This document shows positions 8,701-17,634 of a stretch of 64,000 bases of DNA, piece after piece. This DNA comes from Melioribacteraceae bacterium (GTDB lineage Bacteria > Bacteroidota > Ignavibacteria > Ignavibacteriales > Melioribacteraceae). Location: NCBI GenBank assembly GCA_019638015.1, contig JAHBUP010000001.1, forward strand, positions 1,082,424 through 1,146,423, written 5' to 3'. Each line of letters opens with the position of its first letter. Position 1 is the first letter of the stretch. A program made the translations under genes and the position numbers. Under the pieces are notes generated by a model that saw only the letters and a program-made list of their open reading frames with translations, had not been told where the DNA came from and ran no database searches.

Positions 8701-11679
8701 ATGTTAAAATCTACAATCTCTAACAATAAGAGCACAATTATCATTTCAATAATGCTTTTATTCGTTTTTTTCCAATCCATTGATGCTCAAACCGGAAGTA
8801 TTAGAGGACGCATATTTGATAAGCAAGCAGGTGAACCGGTTTTTGGAGCGAATGTTTGGCTTCAGGGTACAAGTTTAGGTTCGGCTTCCGATTTTGATGG
8901 CAAGTATTTTATTAGAAGTGTACCTGAGGGAAAGTACAACCTTACGATTTCATACATCGGTTATAATACAGTTACTCTTGATGTAAATGTACAGGCTGGA
9001 AAAACACTTGAACTCGATGTAACATTAGAAGCTAAAACATTATCTGGTGAAACAGTTGTTATTACAGCCCAGGCAGAAGGGCAGCTTTCTGCTATCAATC
9101 AGCAGTTAACTTCCAATACAATCGCGAATATTGTATCAAAGGCTAGAATCGAAGAACTTCCAGATGTGAATGCTGCTGAATCTATTGGAAGATTGCCCGG
9201 TGTTTCAATTCAACGTTACGGAGGTGAAGCTACAAAAGTTGCTATCCGCGGATTATCGCCAAAATATAATGCAATCACTGTTAATGGTGTGCGTTTACCA
9301 GCCACCGGTGGCGATGATAGAAGTGTTGACCTCTCACTAATCTCCTCCTCAATGCTAGATGGTATTACTCTTAAAAAAGCAAATACTCCCGATATGGATG
9401 CCGATGCTCTCGGTGGAACAGTAGATCTGAAACTAAAAGAAGCTCCAGAAAAAATGGCTCTTAACTTTTCACTTCAGGGGGGATACAATAAACTTCAGAA
9501 TCACTATGGTAATTATAACTTTATGGGAAGTTTCAGCAACAGATTTTTTGATGGTGATTTGGGAGTTATTGCTAGTATTAATGTTGATGATTATGATAGA
9601 AGTGCTGATAAATTTTCCGGAAATTGGCGTCAATCTACAAATGTTACAACTAAAGAGACCGAAATTTTAGTTTCTGGAATTAACCTTCGAGAAGAAAAAG
9701 TTGATAGAGCTAGAACAGGAGCCAGTGCTTACATTGACTATAGAATTCCTTTCGGTAAGGTAACTCTCAACTCATTTTTTAATAGACTTAAATCCGATTA
9801 TTTGATTCGAGTAAATCAAGGTGATTTAGTAGCAAACAGGCATTATTATTTCTTGGAAGATGGTGGCGGTACAACTTCAATGTTTACCGGTTCTTTTGGA
9901 TTAGAGCAGGATTATAACTGGATAAAATTTGATATCGGTGTTTCCAGAACGGCTTCTCGAAATAATAGCCCAAACAACAGACAATGGCAGTTTAAACAAG
10001 AAAATGCTTCTTATAAAGCTGTCTCAATTACTCCCGAAACACCACCAACATTTATTCCAACAATTGAAACTATCGATACATTATCAACAGGTTTAGCTGA
10101 AATATATGTTTATAAAACAAAGCTTACTGAAAATGAATCAACTCTTCAATTGAACGTTCAACTACCTTTCAGATTAGATGATCAGATTAATGGTCATATA
10201 AAGACCGGTGGAAAACTTCGATGGCTGAATCGTTATTATGATCAGGAGCAGGATGGAAGAAATGGTTTAGAGTATGGAAGTAGCGGCGGAGTAAATGCAC
10301 AGTTAGCATCTATGCTTAAATGGTTATCCCAAAATAATCCTGATGAATGGAATTGGAAAGATGATTCATTACTCGTCAGAAAAGCTGGTGTATTTCCAGT
10401 GAGTCGTGTACTTTCCAATTACACACGCGATAATTTCCTGAATAACGAATACCCTCTTGGATTTGCGTTAGATCAAGAAAAAATGAATCAGTTGATGGAT
10501 GCTCTTTTCGCCACCGGTCAAAATAGAAATTATTCAATTGGTTCTTTAGGAAATGATTATGATGGTATTGAAAGATATCAAGCCGCATATTTAATGGCAG
10601 AGATTAATTTTACAAAATATTTAACTGTGATTCCCGGTTTTAGGTGGGAAAAAGATAAATCTATTTATCACGGACAACGATTCAGAGAAGTTACTTTAAA
10701 TAATGTGCAAGGTCCACCTGCCGATTTAACTTACTTAGAAACTGAAAGAAATAATGAATATTTTTTACCGATGTTTCACATTATCTCAAACCCTCTTGAA
10801 TGGATGAAGATTAGACTTGCAAGAACGGAGACATTAACCCGCCCCGATTTTGTTCAGTATGCGCCAATTACAAGAATTAATTCATATCAAAATTATATTC
10901 GCGCGGCTAATTCTACATTGAAGCCATCTAAATCGATTAACCTTGATGCGGCAATTTCTTTATTCGAAAACCATATTGGTTTATTTACTATTTCAGGATT
11001 TCAAAAGAAAATTCAAGACTTAATTTTTCAGTCGAGTTATATTCAGCAATCAGGCATTCCAGTATTTGAAGGGTTAAACATTCCTGAGAATTGGTTAAAA
11101 AATGCCGCACCGCAAGTTGATGCTTATTATAACAATCCTGGCACAGCTACATATAAAGGATTTGAATTGGATTGGCAAACTAGCTTCTGGTATCTGCCTG
11201 AGCCGTTAAATGGAGTTGTTTTTAATATCAACTATACTAATATCAAATCTGAAATTGAAAAAAGATTGTTTTATAATAAACAGGGCAACATAATTCCAGG
11301 CTCACGTCCTCCTCGCAGAGAAAATCTATTGATTGATAGTTCTAGAACTGCTCGTATGCCTGACCAACCTACTCATATTCTTAATTTAACATTAGGATAT
11401 GACTACAAAGATTTTTCAGCACGTGTTTCATACTTATATCAAACAGACAGAACAACCTATATCGATCGTGAACCGATACTAGATCAATTTTCCGGAACTT
11501 ATGCTCGTTGGGATTTAACATTCCAACAAAAACTAGATTACGGAATTCAAATTTTTGCTAATCTTAATAATCTAAATGCTCGACCCGATAAGAATTTTAG
11601 AGGTTCAGCATTAACAAACCCGACATATATTGAGTACTATGGATTCACAATGGATCTAGGAGTACGTGTTAAATTATAA
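8701..11679 (+). CDS. TonB-dependent outer-membrane receptor with carboxypeptidase-like N-terminal domain
   Basis: 992 residues. A signal peptide ends near IDAQT. Residues about 32-115 are a CarboxypepD_reg-like beta-sandwich (SIRGRIFDKQAGEPVFGANV). Residues about 135-250 are the plug (IEELPDVNAAESIGRLPGVS, then VAIRGLSPKYNAITVNGVRL). The rest is a 22-strand barrel ending in an aromatic-rich strand (YIEYYGFTMDLGVRVKL). GGGAGAAGGG supports the ATG at 8701. There is no STN signalling domain at the N terminus. Such receptors import oligosaccharides or metal chelates with TonB energy. No SusD gene follows; a secreted beta-helix protein comes next. That points to import of a plant-polysaccharide fragment (inference). 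Confidence 0.93.
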   Translation: MLKSTISNNKSTIIISIMLLFVFFQSIDAQTGSIRGRIFDKQAGEPVFGANVWLQGTSLGSASDFDGKYFIRSVPEGKYNLTISYIGYNTVTLDVNVQAGKTLELDVTLEAKTLSGETVVITAQAEGQLSAINQQLTSNTIANIVSKARIEELPDVNAAESIGRLPGVSIQRYGGEATKVAIRGLSPKYNAITVNGVRLPATGGDDRSVDLSLISSSMLDGITLKKANTPDMDADALGGTVDLKLKEAPEKMALNFSLQGGYNKLQNHYGNYNFMGSFSNRFFDGDLGVIASINVDDYDRSADKFSGNWRQSTNVTTKETEILVSGINLREEKVDRARTGASAYIDYRIPFGKVTLNSFFNRLKSDYLIRVNQGDLVANRHYYFLEDGGGTTSMFTGSFGLEQDYNWIKFDIGVSRTASRNNSPNNRQWQFKQENASYKAVSITPETPPTFIPTIETIDTLSTGLAEIYVYKTKLTENESTLQLNVQLPFRLDDQINGHIKTGGKLRWLNRYYDQEQDGRNGLEYGSSGGVNAQLASMLKWLSQNNPDEWNWKDDSLLVRKAGVFPVSRVLSNYTRDNFLNNEYPLGFALDQEKMNQLMDALFATGQNRNYSIGSLGNDYDGIERYQAAYLMAEINFTKYLTVIPGFRWEKDKSIYHGQRFREVTLNNVQGPPADLTYLETERNNEYFLPMFHIISNPLEWMKIRLARTETLTRPDFVQYAPITRINSYQNYIRAANSTLKPSKSINLDAAISLFENHIGLFTISGFQKKIQDLIFQSSYIQQSGIPVFEGLNIPENWLKNAAPQVDAYYNNPGTATYKGFELDWQTSFWYLPEPLNGVVFNINYTNIKSEIEKRLFYNKQGNIIPGSRPPRRENLLIDSSRTARMPDQPTHILNLTLGYDYKDFSARVSYLYQTDRTTYIDREPILDQFSGTYARWDLTFQQKLDYGIQIFANLNNLNARPDKNFRGSALTNPTYIEYYGFTMDLGVRVKL

Positions 11680-11739
11680 ATTAAACTAGTGAGTAAATCA
11701 GCACTTACTAAACAACAAACAAATAATAGGAGGATTCAT

Positions 11740-14256
11740 ATGAGGTTTAATTACAAACTGATGCTGTTGGCTCTATTTACAGTATTGATGGTGTGGCCAG
11801 CCAGTCAGTCATTAGCTCAAGCTAGTGATACGTTACTGGTTAAGTGGCAAAATCCTGATGGTACTGTAAAAGCAGATGCGTTAAGAGATGCTATTGTAAA
11901 TGACGCAAATAGACCAGCAGGTCGCGTTTATAAGCTTGAAAAAGGGGGCTTCTACTGGATGACAGAAACCATTGAAAATGATGGTTTCCATTTAAGAATT
12001 GTTGGTGAAAATCCGGGCAAGGCTGATGTTGAAAATCCTGCAGTTTTACAAATGGTTACCAGAGCCGATGGTTCTGTAAATGGCCGTTTGATTACAGGTA
12101 AAAGCCATATAACTCTCAAAAATTTATACATTGTTGGCGCTGATAATAATGGTGTTCAAACTTATTATCAACCATTCCAAATTGATGCGAGCGATTCACG
12201 TTTTCATTTTGATGGATGCGTTTTTGAACGTTCTAACTTTGCAATGATTGCAGTAACCGGAAAGAATAACGATTTTGTAATTACTAACTGTAAATTCAGA
12301 AATTTAATTGGCCAGCCAAGCACACAACAATGGGAAGGCCGAGCAATTTCCATGTGGGCAGATCAAGATTCTGTTATAATCGAAAATAATACATTTTTTA
12401 ATCTGGGAATGACTGCACTACAAATTGAAGGCGGAGCTGCAAGTTATGTATTGTTTAATCATAATACATTAGTAAACGTTGGCCGTACAATTAATACAGG
12501 TGCTTGGTGGAGAGAAGCTTACTTCGCAAATAATTTATTGATTAATATTTTCTTCCACGGCGAAGGATTCGCTGATTATGATTTAGTAAGAAATCCATCT
12601 CGTGACCCGAGAGCTAAAACTTCTGGATTCTTTAGTATTGGTACACTTCCTTCCAAATATGGTCCAGAAGAGGGAAGACGTGTTGTGTTCACAAACGCTG
12701 CCGCTTATCGTGATCCAAAATTCAAAACATATTATGGAGACACAATCCGCGCTCAATATTTTATTAATCAAGTTGCTCGCGAAGACTTTATTGATAAGTA
12801 CAGCGCCATGGTTATAAAAGATACAACATGGTTAACCGCTCAACCAGCAATAAAAACCTATACATCCGATATTATTGATAAAATGATTGCAAATATTAAT
12901 GATTTACGCAGAGGCATCACTCCTGCTACTCCATACTTCTGGCAACCACCAGTAGATCCACTCTTACCTAGCTGGCCTCTACCAGAAGATTTTTCTTACA
13001 CAGATGCTTCATTATTAACTGCCGGGTCTGACGGTCTTCCTTTGGGCGATCTTAACTGGTTCCCAGCAAAGAAACAGGATTACCTAGCATCAAGAGCAGC
13101 CAATATCAAGAAGATTGAAGATATGGCTGGATCAAAAGTTGAATATACAATAGTTGAAACAAAAGAAGCTGAAACTGGAGTAGTTGGTGCTGGCGCAGCC
13201 GTAAAAGCAGTTTCCGGTTTTTCATATGTTCAAATGGATGGCGGTGGATTCTTTGAATGGGAATTTAATTTAGCTACAGCTGGTGAATATGAGTTGAACG
13301 TTTGGACTCATATGCGTAATAATGGTCAAAGAGGTCAAAGAATAATTGTTAATGGTGTTAGCATCCACGATCCTATGGGTTGGGGAGAATATATTTGGGG
13401 TGGCAGCGGTAACATATGGGAAAGTATGCCTAAGGACGCTTGGACCTGGACTTTGATTAAACAATCACAAATCCTTGAAGCTGGCGCATTAACTCTTCCA
13501 GCTGGTAAAAATAAAATTAGAGTTGAGGCATCATGGGGATGGCAGAATTTTGCCGGGTTTGATCTAAAACTTGGCGGTGCTGTTGTGAAGGAATTAAGAA
13601 TTCCGGATTTAACTAGCAGTGATCTTGTTAAAATTATTGTTGAAGGAGCAAAATGGACTCCAAGTGCTCTCAAGAGTGTTGCGATGGGAACCAATGGTAC
13701 TTTGACACTTGATTTTGATGTTGCGAAACAAGGTACTTACAGAATTCAATATGGTTACCAAAATGGCGGTTCTAAACAGAATGGTTCAATTAAGGTAAAT
13801 GGTACTACTGCTGTTGCATCACTTGATTTTGAAGGAAAAGCAGATTCAACTGGATTAACAAAATTATCACCTAGTTTCCAATTACCTGCTGGTAAAGCTT
13901 CAATTCAATTAGTTGCTTCCGGTATTAATGTAGATTATGCAACACTATTACTCGAAACTGTTGTTACAAGTGTTGAGGGTGAAGAAATTCCTGCCGGATA
14001 TGCATTAGATCAGAATTATCCTAATCCTTTCAACCCAACAACTACAATTAAATATTCTATTCCAAAAGAATCTCAAGTATCATTGAAGATTTATGACGTA
14101 CTTGGAAGAGAAGTAATGACATTGATGGACGCTAAACAAAACGCCGGTAAATATGATATTACATTCAATGCATCTAAACTTGCAAGCGGTGTTTATATCT
14201 ATAGAATTATTGCTGGTGATTTTGTTCAAACAAAGAAGATGATGCTGTTGAAGTAA
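11740..14256 (+). CDS. Secreted right-handed beta-helix protein with carbohydrate-binding-like modules and T9SS sorting domain
   Basis: About 838 residues from the ATG at 11740, chosen because AGGAGG lies 6 bp upstream. Residues 1-32 form a signal peptide. Residues about 95-290 show repeated beta-helix rungs (ITLKNLYIVGADNNG, FVITNCKFRNLIGQ, VIIENNTFFNLGMTALQI) as in polysaccharide lyases or pectate-lyase-like proteins. Two beta-sandwich regions follow (about 470-620 and 640-740) resembling CBM6/35 modules, such as GGFFEWEFNLATAGEYELNVW. The last 85 residues are a T9SS type A sorting domain, so the protein is exported across the outer membrane and surface-attached or released. It probably degrades or binds a pectin-like polymer for the preceding receptor; lyase activity is not proven. 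Confidence 0.85.
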   Translation: MRFNYKLMLLALFTVLMVWPASQSLAQASDTLLVKWQNPDGTVKADALRDAIVNDANRPAGRVYKLEKGGFYWMTETIENDGFHLRIVGENPGKADVENPAVLQMVTRADGSVNGRLITGKSHITLKNLYIVGADNNGVQTYYQPFQIDASDSRFHFDGCVFERSNFAMIAVTGKNNDFVITNCKFRNLIGQPSTQQWEGRAISMWADQDSVIIENNTFFNLGMTALQIEGGAASYVLFNHNTLVNVGRTINTGAWWREAYFANNLLINIFFHGEGFADYDLVRNPSRDPRAKTSGFFSIGTLPSKYGPEEGRRVVFTNAAAYRDPKFKTYYGDTIRAQYFINQVAREDFIDKYSAMVIKDTTWLTAQPAIKTYTSDIIDKMIANINDLRRGITPATPYFWQPPVDPLLPSWPLPEDFSYTDASLLTAGSDGLPLGDLNWFPAKKQDYLASRAANIKKIEDMAGSKVEYTIVETKEAETGVVGAGAAVKAVSGFSYVQMDGGGFFEWEFNLATAGEYELNVWTHMRNNGQRGQRIIVNGVSIHDPMGWGEYIWGGSGNIWESMPKDAWTWTLIKQSQILEAGALTLPAGKNKIRVEASWGWQNFAGFDLKLGGAVVKELRIPDLTSSDLVKIIVEGAKWTPSALKSVAMGTNGTLTLDFDVAKQGTYRIQYGYQNGGSKQNGSIKVNGTTAVASLDFEGKADSTGLTKLSPSFQLPAGKASIQLVASGINVDYATLLLETVVTSVEGEEIPAGYALDQNYPNPFNPTTTIKYSIPKESQVSLKIYDVLGREVMTLMDAKQNAGKYDITFNASKLASGVYIYRIIAGDFVQTKKMMLLK

Positions 14257-14276
14257 TTTCATCTTTAGAATTACTA

Positions 14277-14312
14277 AAAGGCAGAGGCAGAATATGCTTC
14301 TGCCTTTTTTTT
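14277..14312 (+). terminator. Rho-independent terminator after the beta-helix gene
   Basis: Inverted arms AAAGGCAGA (14277-14285) and TCTGCCTTT (14299-14307) are followed by a run of eight T. The hairpin lies 20 bp after the stop codon and ends the receptor/beta-helix operon before the convergent TonB-domain genes. Confidence 0.85.
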
Positions 14313-14380
14313 ATTCAATGAGTGCAAATAGTTCAGATTATACAAGAAAATTTTATTAGAGTTTGGAGATTAAAACTAAA

Positions 14381-15037
14381 TCAGTTTGGAAGAAAAAAAT
14401 ATTTAAATACCATAACAACCCAAACAGTTTTGGGTTTGTTTTTATATTGAGCGGGTAAAAATTTTAATTGATGAGCATAATTAATAGCGGCAGAATCTAG
14501 TATCGAATATCCTGATGATGAATCAATCTTACTTTTCTGTACAGTACCTTCACGATTGACAAGCATTTTTAGTACTACTTGTCCCTCAATTTTTTTATCA
14601 ATTGCATACTTAGGATATATAGGATCAATTTTAGAAAGCAGAATTGGTTTATCTAATGCAAAATTACTATCTGCAGAATGATATCCTCTCTCTTTCATTG
14701 CCGATCGGTACTTCCGGGCAGTAATATCCTTTTTATAAATAACAAATTGAGAATTGTTAAATTCTTTAAAATCTAATGAGTGGGGAGTAAGTATAGTTTT
14801 TAATGCCTGTTGGATTCTGGAAGGACTTACTACCGATTCTGTAGTTTTATCTTTTGTGAGATTATCATCAAAAATTATTTGAATACCGCTTAGCTTACTT
14901 ATCTCTTCTAAAGCTTCACGGAGAGGTGTTTTTTCAAATCTTACCTCTCCGTTAAAGCTTTTTAAATTTGTTTGGCAGAATAATGTAATGGAAAAACAAA
15001 AGTACAAGGTGTTAATATGTATTATTCTTCTTAACAT
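14381..15037 (-). CDS. STN-TonB chimera: secretin/TonB short N-terminal domain fused to a TonB C-terminal domain
   Basis: 218 residues with an N-terminal hydrophobic signal (residues 1-22). Residues about 27-100 are a clear STN domain (TPLREALEEISKLSGIQIIF, then IQQALKTILTPHSLDFK), the periplasmic signalling module normally found at the N terminus of transducing TonB receptors. Residues about 130-215 are a TonB_C domain (YPKYAIDKKIEGQVVLKMLV, then SSSGYSILDSAAINYAHQLKF). There is no receptor barrel. It is last in a minus-strand run of sigma factor, FecR and TonB lipoprotein. It may pass a signal from TonB or a receptor to FecR (inference). Confidence 0.85.
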   Translation of the reverse strand: MLRRIIHINTLYFCFSITLFCQTNLKSFNGEVRFEKTPLREALEEISKLSGIQIIFDDNLTKDKTTESVVSPSRIQQALKTILTPHSLDFKEFNNSQFVIYKKDITARKYRSAMKERGYHSADSNFALDKPILLSKIDPIYPKYAIDKKIEGQVVLKMLVNREGTVQKSKIDSSSGYSILDSAAINYAHQLKFLPAQYKNKPKTVWVVMVFKYFFLPN

Positions 15038-15047
15038 CGAAGTAATT

Positions 15048-15884
15048 CTATATTGCGCTTTTAGTCGAAATTAAATTACTCGTCGGTAATTCATTAATAT
15101 TTATCTCCGGATAATTGATGGTAACAAAAGCCTTAATTTTATTGAGGATTCTATCCTTCTCCCATTTTTTAGAAAGTTGATTTGAGGGAGTATTAACTAT
15201 GTAAGCCAAATCGAATTTAAGCGATTTTATAAATAAATCTTTTACAATATCCATACTGTCAAAATCGGGGTAACGTTTCATAAAATCATGATACAATAAA
15301 AATGAGACCGGCCATGAATCCCAATCACTTTTCCATTGAGATGCTAAATCGGAAGAGATCACTTTTCCTACTACAGTATTAAAATTAACTACATCCCCCA
15401 TATTCTGAATAAATTCCTTGTGCTCTGCTAAAATCTGATTCAAAATATCTTGACGATCAATGCTATTGTTGCTTGATAGTTTATTGTAGAGACTCTGTAT
15501 GTTTTGCAAGTAACCGAGTGGATCCAAATTTTGCTGAGAGATATTGAATTTTACTTCCCACTCAACTCTTGATTTCACCGGCTCGTTGTTTAACTCTGCC
15601 GGCTTAAATGTTAACTGTTTACAATAATTAAGAGCCGCTTCGTCAAGAATTTTGTGCCCTGAGCTGTTTAATGTTACAACCCGGTCAACCACTCCTTTGT
15701 CGTTAACATAAATAACTAATTTTGTTTTTCCGGAGTAGGAATTTTCTTGAGCAATCTTTGGATACATTAGCCGCGGTTGTGTTTTAACCTTGGGAGGACT
15801 GTAGTTAGGATCTCTTGTAGATTCGATGCGTGAACATCCCCATGTCAATATTATCAATAATGCTATTATACTTGCGCGTTTCAT
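15048..15884 (-). CDS. TonB C-terminal-domain lipoprotein
   Basis: 278 residues. The N terminus IIALLIILTWGCSR looks like a lipoprotein signal with Cys17 as the lipidated residue, though the lipobox (TWGC) is weak. Residues about 35-115 are a TonB_C-type domain (PRLMYPKIAQENSYSGKTKLVIYV, then SSGHKILDEAALNYCKQLTFKPA). The remaining 160 residues are helical and unrecognised. It lies between FecR and the STN-TonB chimera with short gaps, so all are probably expressed together. A role in energising or sensing an outer-membrane receptor is inferred from the domain and context. Confidence 0.75.
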   Translation of the reverse strand: MKRASIIALLIILTWGCSRIESTRDPNYSPPKVKTQPRLMYPKIAQENSYSGKTKLVIYVNDKGVVDRVVTLNSSGHKILDEAALNYCKQLTFKPAELNNEPVKSRVEWEVKFNISQQNLDPLGYLQNIQSLYNKLSSNNSIDRQDILNQILAEHKEFIQNMGDVVNFNTVVGKVISSDLASQWKSDWDSWPVSFLLYHDFMKRYPDFDSMDIVKDLFIKSLKFDLAYIVNTPSNQLSKKWEKDRILNKIKAFVTINYPEININELPTSNLISTKSAI

Positions 15885-15938
15885 ATTAACCTCACTAGGC
15901 TAGTTGATAATTTATATTAAGTAAATTCAATTCGCTTA

Positions 15939-16952
15939 TCAGTTACTAATAATAAATTCATCTCCGTTTAATTTAAAATTCAAATTAAAGGTCAAACAAA
16001 TCATTTCGACCACATCACTAACTTTATTTTGATTAAAAGAACCAGTGAGGATTAGTGAGTTAAGAGGTTCTTGCTCTAATCTTATTTTTACACCATAATG
16101 CCGGTATAATTCATCAACAACCTCATGAAGTGGTGTACTGCTAAATACAAGTTTTCCATGTACCCAAGAAGATAGATTCAGGGCATCAACATTTTGCGGC
16201 ATTGTAGGAGGGGAATATTTTTCTATAACAGTCTGCTGGTTCTGAACTAATATTACCGATTCATTTGATAAAGTTTGCCCAACATTTACTTTACCCTCAA
16301 TTACCGTAACCCTGGTTTTATTTTTACGTGCCCAAACATTGAAAGTTGTACCCAGTACTGTAGTTTTAGAATTTGACGTTGATATAATAAACGGTCTGGT
16401 ATCTTTTTTTACTTTAAAGAAAGCTTCTCCATCAAGTGATATTTCTCTTATTTTACTATTAAATAATTTGGGAAACTCTAATGTTGTTCCACTATTAAGT
16501 ATTACTTCAGAGCCATCGGGCAGAGTAATATTTTTAGTTTGGGTGTTAATTACATGTATGCTTGAAACAACACTATCCTCGTTTGAATTATCATTTAAAA
16601 TATTAGGAGTAGCGAAGAATAAAATAATTAATGTGGCAAGAATTAAAGCTGGTTTTATCAATCTCCCTTTGTGGCTATAATAATAAGTAACTCTATCAAT
16701 AAATCTATTGTAATTTTTAACCGGAGCATGAAGCTCATAATTGGCGGTAAACCTCTGCCATTCAAAATCTAAATTTAAATCTTGTTTCGGATTCTGCTTA
16801 TTAAGTGACTCCCATACCAATTTACTTTCGTAAAATCTTTTGCGGAGTTCTTCCGATTTCACCAATAATTTCTCAAAATTCTCTTTTTCGGAATCCGAAA
16901 TGTTTTCGCTCAGGTATTTGCAGCACAAAATATCAAAGTAGTTATTGTTCAT
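15939..16952 (-). CDS. FecR-family transmembrane anti-sigma factor with DUF4974
   Basis: 337 residues. The N-terminal cytoplasmic part (about 1-90) has the anti-sigma helices. One membrane helix is at about 97-115 (LIKPALILATLIILFFATP). The periplasmic FecR domain (about 135-235) includes ITLPDGSEVILNSGTTLEFP and GEAFFKVKKDTRPFIIST. The C-terminal 65 residues are DUF4974 (LHEVVDELYRHYGVKI), which is similar in fold to STN. It follows the ECF sigma gene by 64 bp, the standard regulatory pair in this phylum. It would hold the sigma factor inactive until a periplasmic signal arrives. Confidence 0.92.
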   Translation of the reverse strand: MNNNYFDILCCKYLSENISDSEKENFEKLLVKSEELRKRFYESKLVWESLNKQNPKQDLNLDFEWQRFTANYELHAPVKNYNRFIDRVTYYYSHKGRLIKPALILATLIILFFATPNILNDNSNEDSVVSSIHVINTQTKNITLPDGSEVILNSGTTLEFPKLFNSKIREISLDGEAFFKVKKDTRPFIISTSNSKTTVLGTTFNVWARKNKTRVTVIEGKVNVGQTLSNESVILVQNQQTVIEKYSPPTMPQNVDALNLSSWVHGKLVFSSTPLHEVVDELYRHYGVKIRLEQEPLNSLILTGSFNQNKVSDVVEMICLTFNLNFKLNGDEFIISN

Positions 16953-17016
16953 TATTCTCTCATTTTCTATTATATATTACAAGTGAGAAGGGGAATACCC
17001 TACCGCAAGAGGAAAT

Positions 17017-17547
17017 TTATTTCAAATAATTTTTTAGAAGGGAGAAAGCTTTAGATATTCTTTTTTCGACCGCTTTAACCGAGATTTGGCATATCCCGGC
17101 AATTTCGTCGTACTTATATCCTTCAAATTTAGATAGGATAATTACTGATTTTAGCTTAACGGGGAGTTTATTTATAGCTGTTTTAATATCAAGCTTTAAT
17201 TCTGTCTGTTCATCTTTTGCGTGAAGATAATCTGATTGGGTTTCATGAATTGAAAAATTTTTGAAACTCCAGCTCCTATAAAAATTAATTATTGAATTGG
17301 TAGTAATTCTGTATAGATATGCCTTTATGGATTTGTCAGCATCCAATTTTGTTCTAACCAACCAGACTTTATAAAACGCGTCCTGAACAAGATCGCGGGA
17401 TATATCTATTGAATTTGTATGAAGCAGTGCAAAATGAACCAATTGTTTATAATATCTTTTGAATAAAATGCGGTATGCCTCCCGGTTATCAATGGAGATT
17501 GCGGTAATTAATTCGCTATCGGTACAATTGTCATTAATCTGTAACAT
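17017..17547 (-). CDS. ECF-subfamily RNA polymerase sigma factor
   Basis: 176 residues. The sigma-70 region 2 lies at about 22-90 (YRILFKRYYKQLVHFALLHT, then RDLVQDAFYKVWL and YLYRITTNSIINFYR). Region 4 lies at about 120-172 (INKLPVKLKSVIILSKFEGYKYDEIAGIC and the helix-turn-helix VKAVEKRISKAFSLLK). This is the Bacteroidota-type sigma factor that pairs with FecR anti-sigma factors. It heads the sigma/FecR/TonB-domain series and lies 87 bp downstream of the GH5 gene on the same strand. Its targets probably include its own operon and a nearby receptor; no matching promoter was identified. Confidence 0.93.
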   Translation of the reverse strand: MLQINDNCTDSELITAISIDNREAYRILFKRYYKQLVHFALLHTNSIDISRDLVQDAFYKVWLVRTKLDADKSIKAYLYRITTNSIINFYRSWSFKNFSIHETQSDYLHAKDEQTELKLDIKTAINKLPVKLKSVIILSKFEGYKYDEIAGICQISVKAVEKRISKAFSLLKNYLK

Positions 17548-17634
17548 TCAATTATGTGCTTAATAAACTTTATCTGAACTTAACGTTTTTATCTTCCATA
17601 TTAAACACAAAACAACCGCTCTTATTCAATTTTA

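Noticed and set aside
13335..13694. 119-codon minus-strand frame inside the beta-helix gene
   Set aside because: Antisense shadow of a well-supported secreted protein.
14381..15884. The two TonB-domain genes as a standard TonB-ExbB-ExbD energy complex
   Set aside because: No ExbB/ExbD genes are adjacent; one protein carries an STN domain and the other looks like a lipoprotein with an extra C-terminal region.
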